DNA of 64,000 nucleotides from Rs1 sp000416275. GTDB taxonomy: Bacteria; Pseudomonadota; Gammaproteobacteria; Pseudomonadales; Balneatricaceae. The notes beneath the pieces are model-generated. The model searched no databases and was not told where the DNA came from. It worked only from the letters and a program-made list of their open reading frames with translations. The stretch is from the NCBI GenBank assembly GCA_965243635.1, contig OZ251574.1, positions 4,960,001 to 5,024,000 on the forward strand, read 5' to 3'. Below, one piece after another: positions 34,577-43,089 of this stretch. Made by a program: the position numbers and the translations under genes. Position 1 is the first letter of the stretch. Each line of letters begins with the position of its first letter.

Positions 34577-37500
34577 CTATGTCTCCTGTACCTAGCAACT
34601 TGCATTGTTTTTTCGATGATTTCATCCATCTGCTCTAAGCTCAGTGCTATACCATGCTTCTCTTTCACTTCATCATATAGGAAGTCATCGATATCATTCA
34701 TCGCAGTTTTTTGAACGTCTGTATCTTCCCAAAAATCAACTTTCCAATGAGCATCTATTATTCTCTGAATAGCCAGAGAGGTTTCAGAGGCAATAGCATC
34801 GATTCGAATTTCGTCTATCTCATGATCGACGTAAAAGGGTTTAACTAGACCAAAATAGGCGCAAGCTTCGTCGTTATCGCGAATATTTTCTGGCACATCA
34901 TCGTGTTGCTTTGTGGCCGCTTTGTTACGTATATCTATGACTCGATTCAGGTATTCAAGGTCAGACAGCCGTCGAGCCTTAAAGTCATCAATAGCCTCCT
35001 GAATTAGCTTCGAAAACTTTGCATAAAAAGCAGGGTCTTCATCCATGCTTTCTGAGATGCTACGCTTGGTAGCGTGTGCAATGGTATCTGCTTTAGAGGC
35101 TGTTGTTTTCGATTGATAAACACCTTGCTCTTCTTTCACCATGGTAAACATTTTCTCATCAAAAATATTAACCGGCTTATTTAACTGCGTAACTTCATTC
35201 GCCTGAATGTGAATATCTAGTAGCTTCTTAATCTTTGGCTCATAGTCTCGATAATCAATAGCCTCTGCATATCGTAGCTTAATGGCGGCCTTCAAATTAT
35301 GAAATCGATTAAGGTCGTTTTTATAGCTCTGTAGCTTATGCTCGTCGGACTTCATGATGAACTGTTCTGAAGATAGCGCGATGCCCAGTGACTTGCTGTA
35401 TGCCGCTAAGCATTCATAAAACTCTTCGCGTAATTCATCATCAGCCAACAATACTTCATAGGCTTCCTCATCCTTGGAGTTCTTAACTTCTTTAAACAGA
35501 TCCCATAAATCAGAATAACGCTGAGGCAACTTAAAAACTTCTTCATTTATTGAAATGAGCGTCCCTGCTAGGTCATCTTCGTCAAAACCTTCAAACGCTT
35601 CATACATGGAGAGAGCTTCATCTAATTCACCCAGTACACTTGCGTAATCGACGATATAGCCAAACTCCTTACCTTCGTATAAACGGTTAACACGAGCAAT
35701 GGCCTGCAAAAGAGTATGCTCTCGAAGTTTTCTACATAAATACAAAACAGTATTTCTCGGTGCATCAAACCCAGTAAGAAGCTTATCCACTACGATCAAA
35801 ATTTCTGGGTCGTCACCGTGTTTAAATTGATTAATGACTTGCTTGGTGTATTCATCTTCTGAACCAAAGCGTTTCATCATTTTAATCCAGAATTTTCCTA
35901 GCTCATCCGTTGGCCCCTCATCTACTTCGTCATGACCTTCGCGAGTATCAGGGCCTGATATAACGACTTCAGTCGTTACAGTACCTATTTCTTGAAGAAA
36001 CTGTTGATACTTAATGGCTGCATTTTTACCAGGGGCAACAAGTTGTGCTTTAAAGCCTGTGCCTTGCCAGTTAGCTCGAAAATGCTCACTGATATCGAAC
36101 GCGCGCATATAAATGACCTGATCCGCTTTATTAAGCATTTCAGCACGTGCGTATTTTCTTTTAAGATCGGCTTTCTGCCCTTTGCTTAAGTCCGCTGTAT
36201 GGCGTTCAAACCACAGATCGATGGCAGACTGATTTTGCTCCATTTCAACATGCCTGCCTTCATACAAAAGCGGCAATACAGCTTCATCCGCTACGGCTTG
36301 TTTTATCGTATAATGCGGCTCAATTAGGCCACCAAACTTAGCAAAGTTATTCTTTTCTTTTTTAAGTAGCGGTGTCCCCGTAAATCCTAGGAAACAAGCG
36401 TTAGGCAGCATTTGGCGCATTCTTGCTGCAAGGGAGCCAAAGTTGGTCCGGTGGCTTTCATCAACCAATACAAATATATCTGGTGATTTATCCACGTACT
36501 TTTCAGCAACCCATCCTTTATCAAATTTATGGATAAGCGTGGTGATTAAGCCAACTTTGTTTTTAAGGTGTTTCACCAAATTACGACCGGAGGTAGCACG
36601 TTCTCGACTTAAACCACAGGCCGCAAAAGTATTGCCAAGCTGTTTGTCTAAATCATCTCTATCGGTAACCAGAATAATTCTAGGGTTAACTAACTGAGGA
36701 TCAAGCGCCATGGCTCTGGTAAGCATAACCATAGTGAGAGATTTACCTGAGCCTTGTGTATGCCAAATAACACCACCTTGACGGCTTTCTTTTGAGCTGT
36801 TTTTTTTGATTCGAGCAATCGTAGATTTAATCACAAAATACTGTTGATAGCGGGCGACTTTTTTTATACCGCCATCAAAAAGCGTAAAACGGTAAACCAG
36901 ATCTAAAAGGCGCTCAGGTCGACACAGGCTGTAGATGGATTTATCCTGCTCCGTCACCAACCGTTTGCCTGCTGCTTCTAGCTCATCGAAGAAAGGGCGG
37001 GCTGTTGAAAATCCACCGCTGAACAATTGCGCCTTTACCTCATCGGCAAGGACGGTATTCACCGCCCTTTCAACATCAAGCGTTTTGTCTTCTTGCTCCC
37101 TCCACACCCCCCAAAACTTTTTCGCGGTGCCTGCCGTTGCATATAGAGCGGCGTTCTTATTCACCGCCAAAACCTGCTGTACATAAGTGAACAAACGAGG
37201 CACATAGTCGTCGCCTTGGTTTCTGATATTTTGCGAGATGGCTTGTTCAACATCAACGTTAGGCGACTTGCATTCAATCACGCTAAACGCAATTCCATTA
37301 ACAAACAATACAATATCAGGCCTGACGGTTTCATTGCTGCGTGCCCGTTCAACAGAGAACTCCGCTGCAACATGAAAGCTGTTGTTCGAAGGGGTTTTCC
37401 AATCTATATAGTTTAAGGTAAAACTTTTCGAATCGCCTTCAATGCTTTGCTCCATCGCTGAGCCCAATGTAATTAAGTCGTAGATAGCTTCATTGGTTTT

Positions 37501-37809
37501 TTGCAAACCATCAAATTTAATGTTTTTAAGTTTTTGGATGGCCGATTGAATATTCTCCTCACTAAAAAGATACTCTCCACCTTTATAATTGATACGGTTT
37601 ATTTTTTTTAATTGCTTGCGAAGCACACCTTCTAAAATCACATTAGACGTTCGACCACCTCGTTCGGCTAACGCTTGTTTTGGCGTTAAGTATTGGTAGC
37701 CTAGGTTAATCAGCTGCTGTAGCGCTGGGATTTGGGACAAGTACTTTTCGTTAAATTCAAAGCCCTCAGGCTTTGAATCAACATGATAATTCACAGGCGG
37801 AGTACTCAT
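34573..37809 (-). CDS. hsdR: Type I restriction endonuclease R subunit
   Basis: 1078 residues. The N-terminal nuclease has D165, E179 and K181 in the PD-(D/E)xK pattern (RPDIVLFVNG, IECKSPN). The SF2 translocase follows: P-loop HTQGSGKS (350-357), LVDESHR (448-454), GFTGTPLL and RVNRLYEG. The C-terminal helical region binds the methylase core in relatives. It cuts unmethylated DNA after ATP-driven translocation. It overlaps hsdS by 4 bp at its start and the metallopeptidase by 4 bp at its stop. All catalytic motifs look intact. Confidence 0.95.
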   Translation of the reverse strand: MSTPPVNYHVDSKPEGFEFNEKYLSQIPALQQLINLGYQYLTPKQALAERGGRTSNVILEGVLRKQLKKINRINYKGGEYLFSEENIQSAIQKLKNIKFDGLQKTNEAIYDLITLGSAMEQSIEGDSKSFTLNYIDWKTPSNNSFHVAAEFSVERARSNETVRPDIVLFVNGIAFSVIECKSPNVDVEQAISQNIRNQGDDYVPRLFTYVQQVLAVNKNAALYATAGTAKKFWGVWREQEDKTLDVERAVNTVLADEVKAQLFSGGFSTARPFFDELEAAGKRLVTEQDKSIYSLCRPERLLDLVYRFTLFDGGIKKVARYQQYFVIKSTIARIKKNSSKESRQGGVIWHTQGSGKSLTMVMLTRAMALDPQLVNPRIILVTDRDDLDKQLGNTFAACGLSRERATSGRNLVKHLKNKVGLITTLIHKFDKGWVAEKYVDKSPDIFVLVDESHRTNFGSLAARMRQMLPNACFLGFTGTPLLKKEKNNFAKFGGLIEPHYTIKQAVADEAVLPLLYEGRHVEMEQNQSAIDLWFERHTADLSKGQKADLKRKYARAEMLNKADQVIYMRAFDISEHFRANWQGTGFKAQLVAPGKNAAIKYQQFLQEIGTVTTEVVISGPDTREGHDEVDEGPTDELGKFWIKMMKRFGSEDEYTKQVINQFKHGDDPEILIVVDKLLTGFDAPRNTVLYLCRKLREHTLLQAIARVNRLYEGKEFGYIVDYASVLGELDEALSMYEAFEGFDEDDLAGTLISINEEVFKLPQRYSDLWDLFKEVKNSKDEEAYEVLLADDELREEFYECLAAYSKSLGIALSSEQFIMKSDEHKLQSYKNDLNRFHNLKAAIKLRYAEAIDYRDYEPKIKKLLDIHIQANEVTQLNKPVNIFDEKMFTMVKEEQGVYQSKTTASKADTIAHATKRSISESMDEDPAFYAKFSKLIQEAIDDFKARRLSDLEYLNRVIDIRNKAATKQHDDVPENIRDNDEACAYFGLVKPFYVDHEIDEIRIDAIASETSLAIQRIIDAHWKVDFWEDTDVQKTAMNDIDDFLYDEVKEKHGIALSLEQMDEIIEKTMQVARYRRHS

Positions 37810-39104
37810 GCGTTCACCGCCTTACTTACTTCTTCGGTAGCTTTGGTGGTGATGTTTACTTGCCATTCGCCAGTAAGCAATTTTTGCATTAGTCCGCGTT
37901 TTTGCAGACGATAGTTTTCCAAAAGTTGCTTGAGTATTGTGATTTCTCTGTCAAAGATATTAATAGTATTAGCAATTGCTGTTTGTTCATCAAGACTAGG
38001 TAAGGGTATTTCAATTTTGGAAAATTCTTTCCATCTCAAAGACCCTCTTCGATCTACTGATGAGCTAGTACTTACTTGAAAAATATGGCGATATGTATTT
38101 GTTTTAAGGAGTTTATACAAAAAGTCTGAACTTATTTTCTTATCGTTTACCTGAAAAACTGTGTATATCGGGCTGACGATACCAATTTCACATAAGTTTT
38201 GAAGCCCTATTGAACCTTCTTCAATATGGTTACTAGGGTAACCAAATTCGCCATACTTAATTATTTTGTAATTCTCAGTATTATCGCTATAAACTTTCTT
38301 TTTAAAATATTTAAGTGACTCGACAAAACCAACATGCTTTGAACAAGAGAGTACTGTATGTGTACTTTCGCACGAGTTTCTTGCTACGACTTCACTTGCA
38401 ATATCTTGAATTTTTGTGATTGACCAATCATGTGGTGCCTTAAACCATTTAGTCTTTTGGTATTTAGGATTAGAATTAGGATCTAAAATTCTATTTTGAC
38501 CAAATAGAAGCCTATTCGCTGATAATTCCCTACTTTGTGATTTCAAAGCTATTAAAGCTTCTGTTTTTTCGATGGCGCTGTCCCAACATTCGAGAAAAGA
38601 AGCAATGTTCTTTTGCTCTGGTAATGGCGGGATTGGAACGGGTAAAGTAAGCAACTCACTTTTAGTAATGTTTTTCATACTATTGCTAGTGCCAGTAGCT
38701 AATTTTGATAACCTAAATCTAGCCCATGGTGATGCAAGAAAGTATGCTAGCCATTTATGTTCAACTTCTTTCTTTCGATGAGGGGTTATCTGCCACAATT
38801 TATCTGGAAGAAACCGATTTGGATAATCTTTCTCCACATAACAACTTGCACCCACAAGAGCAGGAGTATTGCTTCGACTAATAATGATTTGGTCTTTTTT
38901 AGGAATACACTTAGCTCTTTGATATTCATGACCTGATATTTTCTTGCTTGCTTTAGGGTTAAATCTTCCATAGGTCACAGCGCTTACTTTTAGAACTGCA
39001 TAATCATCATCAGCGGGAGTACCACCTTCACCATTTACACTTATACCTGACTCCAGTGAACTAATTAGCTCCCCAACTCGCCCATTCTTCCATCCTTTGT
39101 TCAT
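37806..39104 (-). CDS. hsdS: Type I restriction-modification specificity subunit S (two TRDs)
   Basis: 432 residues. Two target-recognition domains (about 1-170 and 215-385) are each followed by a conserved helix: PIPPLPEQKNIASFLECWDS in the first and PLPSLDEQTAIANTINIFD in the second. That is the standard full-length HsdS layout. It reads the bipartite DNA site for HsdM and HsdR; the sequence read cannot be predicted. It has 4-bp overlaps with the 98-residue DinD-like gene before it and with hsdR after it. Confidence 0.93.
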   Translation of the reverse strand: MNKGWKNGRVGELISSLESGISVNGEGGTPADDDYAVLKVSAVTYGRFNPKASKKISGHEYQRAKCIPKKDQIIISRSNTPALVGASCYVEKDYPNRFLPDKLWQITPHRKKEVEHKWLAYFLASPWARFRLSKLATGTSNSMKNITKSELLTLPVPIPPLPEQKNIASFLECWDSAIEKTEALIALKSQSRELSANRLLFGQNRILDPNSNPKYQKTKWFKAPHDWSITKIQDIASEVVARNSCESTHTVLSCSKHVGFVESLKYFKKKVYSDNTENYKIIKYGEFGYPSNHIEEGSIGLQNLCEIGIVSPIYTVFQVNDKKISSDFLYKLLKTNTYRHIFQVSTSSSVDRRGSLRWKEFSKIEIPLPSLDEQTAIANTINIFDREITILKQLLENYRLQKRGLMQKLLTGEWQVNITTKATEEVSKAVNA

Positions 39105-39397
39105 TTGTCACCCTCCAACTTCTTCCGCGCTCGCGCCAACTGCGGAATACCTTTTTCAGGCTTGGGTAAATCTTCCGGCATGGTGCCATCTAGATTTTGA
39201 ATAGTTTCGCGCACTTTTGCACCAACCTCAAAGTGAGTTTGATTAGCCTGTGTCTTATGACTGACCTCATCGCGCTTGAGATTTTCTTCCGTTTGAGTAG
39301 CGCGGAACAGGTTGGCCGCTAGCTCAGTGCTATCCATATGGTCGAGTATGACCTTATTTCCCACTTGGGAAAAATGGTGGAGGGTATTTAGCATCAC
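39101..39397 (-). CDS. DinD C-terminal-domain-like protein (98 residues)
   Basis: 98 residues. From about residue 17 on it reads like the end of E. coli DinD as I recall it: ILDHMDSTELAANLFRATQT, FEVGAKVRETIQ, GTMPEDLPKPE. The N-terminal part of DinD is absent, so it is a free-standing C-terminal module. It sits directly after a complete DinD of a different subfamily. Both its ends are 4-bp overlaps with neighbours (dinD and hsdS). It could be a decayed fusion leftover or a retained regulator; the clean overlaps and open frame favour retention. It lacks any nuclease or HTH motif. Confidence 0.75.
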   Translation of the reverse strand: MMLNTLHHFSQVGNKVILDHMDSTELAANLFRATQTEENLKRDEVSHKTQANQTHFEVGAKVRETIQNLDGTMPEDLPKPEKGIPQLARARKKLEGDK

Positions 39398-40257
39398 TTT
39401 TCCTCCTTGGCATCTTTGGGCAGTTCGGCGGCTTTAATCAGGCGCTTTTCATCGGATTTAACCCGGCGCTCGAGTTTTTTTAAATCTTCTTCTCCCGCCA
39501 GTTCTTCAGGCTTGATACCACGCTCACCGAGCATATCACGCAAGCTTTGGTTGTTTTGTATGTGCTCTTCCGTAATTGGCCGTTCACCTTGTAGGTCATT
39601 CTGGCGCACGTTGTGATTGGTAATTTCAGTGGCTAGGTTTTTGGCAGCAATGGTCACCGTGGGTAAAAAATCGGCTAAGGCACGACTTTTTGGCACACTG
39701 AGTTTGTCTTTCATGCCTTGGGTAGTATTCCCGCCAAAGAGAGCTGCATCGCCACGTGAGCGAATGCGACCAAAGCCTCGGTCGTCCACACCGCGCTCGT
39801 AAATGTTTTTGGATAGCTCGGTTTCGGATTCTTTAAGCTTTTCGCGCGCTTGAATGCGGTCTTTCAGGCGCAGCTGTTCCTCTATTAGCTCTTGTTTGCG
39901 GGTTTGCAGGGCAAAATAGCTTTGGGCGAAGGCAATGGCGTCTTTGCGAGAGTCACCGTTTTGCGCCACTAGGTAGCAGGCGTAGCGGGTGAGCATAATA
40001 TCGTCTATTTTCCGTTCGGCACCCGAGCCAATGGTGACCATCTTGTTGACGTCAACGAAATGGTTTTCTACCTTGCCAACACTGTTATTACAGGCTTCTT
40101 TGGCTTTTTCTATTACTTTAAGAAAGTTGCGCCAATCGCTGTATTCCAGTATTTCCTGTAGGTCGCGAGCGTACCAATATTCAACCTCTGACCCTTCCCA
40201 GGTATGGCTGATTTGGTTAAAGCTTTGATTAAGCTGAGTAATAACTTCCTGTTTCAT
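39394..40257 (-). CDS. dinD: DNA damage-inducible protein D
   Basis: 287 residues. The N-terminal Bro-N-like domain (EYWYARDLQEILEYSDWRNF, then IMLTRYACYLVAQNGDSRK and AQSYFALQTRKQEL) and a C-terminal part (GDAALFGG, SRALADFLPTVTIAAKNLAT, RGIKPEELAGEEDLKKLERR) match the non-enterobacterial DinD subfamily. E. coli DinD is LexA-controlled and affects RecA filaments. Here the gene is placed between hsdM and the DinD-C module with ATGA overlaps on both sides. No LexA box was found nearby, so it is probably expressed with the restriction genes. Confidence 0.88.
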   Translation of the reverse strand: MKQEVITQLNQSFNQISHTWEGSEVEYWYARDLQEILEYSDWRNFLKVIEKAKEACNNSVGKVENHFVDVNKMVTIGSGAERKIDDIMLTRYACYLVAQNGDSRKDAIAFAQSYFALQTRKQELIEEQLRLKDRIQAREKLKESETELSKNIYERGVDDRGFGRIRSRGDAALFGGNTTQGMKDKLSVPKSRALADFLPTVTIAAKNLATEITNHNVRQNDLQGERPITEEHIQNNQSLRDMLGERGIKPEELAGEEDLKKLERRVKSDEKRLIKAAELPKDAKEEK

Positions 40258-41864
40258 TTCGTCACCTCCGGTGTGCTTGCAGGAATGACATCCTTTAACA
40301 GTTCGGCCATTTTTTGGCGAACATCTGCCAACTCTGTTTCAAGCGTGAGAATTTCAGCTTGTACCGCAACAATGTCGATCTCGACTTCTTCTTCGAAAGT
40401 ATCTACATAACGAGGAATATTTAGGTTAAAATCATTTTCTTTGATTTCTTCAAATGTGGCTATATGGGCATATTTCTCGACCTCTTCGCGCGCGATAACC
40501 GCTGCGACGATTTTATCTAAATGCTCATCAAGCAGAATATTTTGATTTTTCCCCGCTTGGTAATGTTCTTTACCACTGGCATCTACAAACAATACGTCTT
40601 TACGATTTTCATTCACGCCGCCTTTTTCACGAGAGCGGTCAAACATGAGAATGGCAACGGGGATACCGGTGCTTGGGAATAAGTTTCCAGGGAGACCAAT
40701 AACCGCATCAAGCAGATTCTCTTCGATCAATTTTTGACGGATTCTCCCCTCAGCTGCCCCTCTAAAGAGAACACCATGAGGCACCACAACGGTAATTCGA
40801 CCTTCTTTTTCAACAGCCGCTTCGACCATGTGGCTAATAAAGGCAAAGTCTGCTTTTGACTTAGGGGGCAAACCGCGCCAATAGCGATTATATCTATCTT
40901 CCCCAACTTCTTCTGAACCCCACTTGTCGAGTGAAAATGGAGGGTTTGCAACAACGTTATCAAATTTCATTAACTTGTCATTTTCGACTAAGGCAGGAGA
41001 GGTTAAAGTATTACACCACTCAATGCGCGCAGAGTCTGAACCGTGTAAAAACATGTTCATGCGCGCAAGCGCCCAAGTACTGCCATTCACTTCCATGCCG
41101 TAAAGTGAGTAATTACGATCGCCCACTTGTCGTGCAGCCTCAATAAGTAACCCTGCAGATCCACAAGCAGGGTCACAAATACGAGCGCCTGCTTTAGGTG
41201 CGCATAATCTGGCAACTAACTCTGATACTTTATGCGGAGTATAAAATTCACCGGCTTTTTTACCCGCATCCGAGCCGAAGCGTTCAATAAGGTAAATATA
41301 GGTATTGCCAATAACGTCTTCAGAAACGCGTGCAGGGCTCATATCTAAAGCCGGTTTATTAAAGTCACCAAGTAGCGTTTTCAGACGGCGGTTTCTATCT
41401 TTGGTTCTTCCTAGGTTGGATTCGCTGTTAAAATCAATATTACGGAAAACGCCTTCCAATTTTGATTTGTTGGCTGTTTCAATATGCTCTAAAACGATAT
41501 TGATCAGTTCGCCAATATTAGACTCATTTTTACGTTCAAATAACGAGTAATAGTTAGCTAAAAAGGTATCAGTAATAACTGTTTTCTTTTCTTTAGTTTT
41601 TGGGTCTTCAATTACCTCCGTTAGCTCAATCATAGGGAGCAAGAAGCGTTCACGCTCAAGTTTACGTCTAATACGGGTATCATCATCGCCATATTGTTTT
41701 TTGTATTCTTCATAATGATCATTCCACACATCGGAAATGTACTTTACGAAGAGCATAACCAAGATATAGTCTTTGTATTGTGCTGGATCGACAGCACCTC
41801 GGAATGTATCACAAGCAGCCCATGCTGCATTATTAATGTCTTTTTGCTGGATTTTATCGTTCAT
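40254..41864 (-). CDS. hsdM: Type I restriction-modification DNA methyltransferase subunit M
   Basis: 536 residues from the ATG at 41864 with GAGGG 7 nt upstream; an ATG eight codons earlier has none. The N-terminal helical domain (KDINNAAWAACDTFRG) precedes an N6-adenine methylase core with motif I DPACGSAG (about 231-238) and motif IV NPPF (about 307-310). GEFYTPHKVSELVARL is also typical of HsdM. It methylates host DNA at sites chosen by HsdS and overlaps dinD by 4 bp. A hairpin (41899-41927) lies 35 bp before the start. Confidence 0.95.
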   Translation of the reverse strand: MNDKIQQKDINNAAWAACDTFRGAVDPAQYKDYILVMLFVKYISDVWNDHYEEYKKQYGDDDTRIRRKLERERFLLPMIELTEVIEDPKTKEKKTVITDTFLANYYSLFERKNESNIGELINIVLEHIETANKSKLEGVFRNIDFNSESNLGRTKDRNRRLKTLLGDFNKPALDMSPARVSEDVIGNTYIYLIERFGSDAGKKAGEFYTPHKVSELVARLCAPKAGARICDPACGSAGLLIEAARQVGDRNYSLYGMEVNGSTWALARMNMFLHGSDSARIEWCNTLTSPALVENDKLMKFDNVVANPPFSLDKWGSEEVGEDRYNRYWRGLPPKSKADFAFISHMVEAAVEKEGRITVVVPHGVLFRGAAEGRIRQKLIEENLLDAVIGLPGNLFPSTGIPVAILMFDRSREKGGVNENRKDVLFVDASGKEHYQAGKNQNILLDEHLDKIVAAVIAREEVEKYAHIATFEEIKENDFNLNIPRYVDTFEEEVEIDIVAVQAEILTLETELADVRQKMAELLKDVIPASTPEVTK

Positions 41865-41898
41865 ATATTTGCCCTCAAATTTGGTCATTTTATTAATG

Positions 41899-41927
41899 AA
41901 GCAGAGCTAAATATTACAGCCCTGCTT
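41899..41927 (-). promoter_or_regulatory. Intercistronic hairpin before hsdM
   Basis: AAGCAGAGCT (41899-41908) pairs with AGCCCTGCTT (41918-41927), one mismatch, around a 9-nt AT-rich loop. It lies between the 76-residue gene and hsdM. No T-tract follows in the direction of transcription, so attenuation, RNA processing or protein binding are options. Confidence 0.5.
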
Positions 41928-41943
41928 ACTGTGAGTTAAAACG

Positions 41944-42174
41944 TTAAGTATTTAGTACGGCTGATTGAGTCCATGTAATCGACCGCCCAAACGGAGGGTA
42001 AATTGATGTACTGTCCTTTACGGTGTACTTTGCGATAACTTCGCCTTGCCGGTTACGCTCTTCACATTCATAGGTATCAGTGTCTTGACCTTTTCGCTGC
42101 GTCCACTTGCTACTTGAAATGCTAAGAGCATGAGACTCTGGTAAACCTATTTTTTTCTTGTATTCATCACTCAT
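41944..42174 (-). CDS. Small hypothetical protein of the restriction island
   Basis: 76 residues with AAGGA 6 nt before the ATG. It begins SDEYKKKIGLPESHAL and has a beta-rich middle (TYECEERNRQGEVIAKYTVKD). No family is recognised, and there is no signal peptide or membrane segment. It lies 9 bp after the DUF2188 gene and 79 bp before hsdM, all on the same strand, so it is probably in the same transcription unit. Roles such as anti-restriction control are speculation. Confidence 0.65.
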   Translation of the reverse strand: MSDEYKKKIGLPESHALSISSSKWTQRKGQDTDTYECEERNRQGEVIAKYTVKDSTSIYPPFGRSITWTQSAVLNT

Positions 42175-42183
42175 GAGGGTTCC

Positions 42184-42429
42184 TTATCCTTTAATATTTC
42201 TAGGGTCATTACCATGGCTATCTTTGCGTTGTATCTGTCCGTTTCTACCATGGATAACTAGCTCAGAACCTTCTCGTTTACTTTGATCACGAGCGGCAAA
42301 TTCGGCTTCACGTTTAGTATGATGAACACTTGAAGCGCGTTCAGATCCACCTTTTTTATTAGCCCAGCCTTCAGAGTGAGGAACAACATGTCGAGTATTC
42401 CCCTTGTTTGATGATGATTTATTTGTCAT
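42184..42429 (-). CDS. DUF2188 domain protein
   Basis: 81 residues; AGGAC lies 10 nt before the ATG. The pattern HVVPHSEGWANKKGGSERAS, then a helix with KREAEFAARDQ, then ELVIHGRNGQIQRKDSHGND is the DUF2188 signature. Family members are small, basic and stand-alone, with no known function, and often occur near mobile or defence genes. It precedes the 76-residue gene by 9 bp. A strong hairpin lies in its leader. Confidence 0.85.
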   Translation of the reverse strand: MTNKSSSNKGNTRHVVPHSEGWANKKGGSERASSVHHTKREAEFAARDQSKREGSELVIHGRNGQIQRKDSHGNDPRNIKG

Positions 42430-42458
42430 AATATTTGTGTCCTATATAGTTTGTAGTT

Positions 42459-42490
42459 CTGCTAAGGAGTGCTGTAACACTCTTTAGCAG
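42459..42490 (-). promoter_or_regulatory. Hairpin 1 between half-HsdS and DUF2188
   Basis: CTGCTAAGGAGTG (42459-42471) pairs with CACTCTTTAGCAG (42478-42490) with one mismatch around the loop CTGTAA. It lies in the leader of the DUF2188 gene. No T-tract follows. Confidence 0.55.
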
Positions 42491-42495
42491 TTTGA

Positions 42496-42519
42496 ACCCA
42501 GTAACTGTAATTACTGGGT
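42496..42519 (-). promoter_or_regulatory. Hairpin 2 overlapping the half-HsdS stop
   Basis: ACCCAGTAA (42496-42504) pairs perfectly with TTACTGGGT (42511-42519) around the loop CTGTAA, the same loop as hairpin 1. The half-HsdS stop codon falls in the stem. Confidence 0.55.
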
Positions 42520-43089
42520 GTTCATTGCTAGTTTCATTAAAATTGCTTCAGTTAACACCCCCTTTTTTTCTGTTAATTCATTCATGATTTTCTGTTCATC
42601 TATTGATAATCTATTAATTGTAATTATTTTTTGTTGCACTTCGAGCTTAGGTAAAATCACTTCAAGCTCCTCAAGAACAGGCTTTCCTATCATCCTCACC
42701 GCTGTACCAGTGGCCTTGCTTAATAAAGCAGACTGAGATGAAGGCTGATTGATAAACCAACATAAATACGCGGGTAAAACAGAGTCATTTTCAACTCGAA
42801 TTCGCAGCAATGGCGCCGCAATAACTGCGGCTTCAAGATGCAAATCTATTAGCGCTGCCGTATTATTTAGGCCACGAGAACGAAACGCTAAATCATCTTT
42901 TTTGACCTTGTGATGCTTCTTTAAATCCTTCATATCAATCTTGACTAACGCACGATCATCTAACCGATTATCCTCTGTTAAATCCTTCATCTGGATAACT
43001 GAAATATTTCCATGAGAATCAGGTTCGAGCCTTGATCGAAAAGAATGCCCCATCTGTACAGAGGCAAGATTTTTAAGTTTAACTTTCAT
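42511..43089 (-). CDS. Half-length (single TRD) HsdS-like specificity protein
   Basis: 192 residues, less than half a normal HsdS. One target-recognition domain is visible (LKNLASVQMGHSFRSRLEPD, then AVIAAPLLRIRVEND and LPAYLCWFINQP). It ends in the conserved helix (LPKLEVQQKIITINRLSIDEQ). Half-S proteins in other systems pair up, or pair with fragments, to form an active specificity subunit. Here a full HsdS exists in the same operon, so this one may be an alternate recognition partner or a leftover. The start is ATG; no second TRD or frameshifted remainder is seen downstream. Confidence 0.8.
   Translation of the reverse strand: MKVKLKNLASVQMGHSFRSRLEPDSHGNISVIQMKDLTEDNRLDDRALVKIDMKDLKKHHKVKKDDLAFRSRGLNNTAALIDLHLEAAVIAAPLLRIRVENDSVLPAYLCWFINQPSSQSALLSKATGTAVRMIGKPVLEELEVILPKLEVQQKIITINRLSIDEQKIMNELTEKKGVLTEAILMKLAMNTQ

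Noticed and set aside
39407..40410. Several plus-strand open frames over dinD and hsdM
   Set aside because: They are antisense shadows of well-supported genes with clear overlaps and motifs on the minus strand.
42430..42510. LexA (SOS) box for the dinD-containing operon
   Set aside because: CTGT elements occur, but none is followed at 8 bases by ACAG; the CTGTAA sequences are hairpin loops instead.
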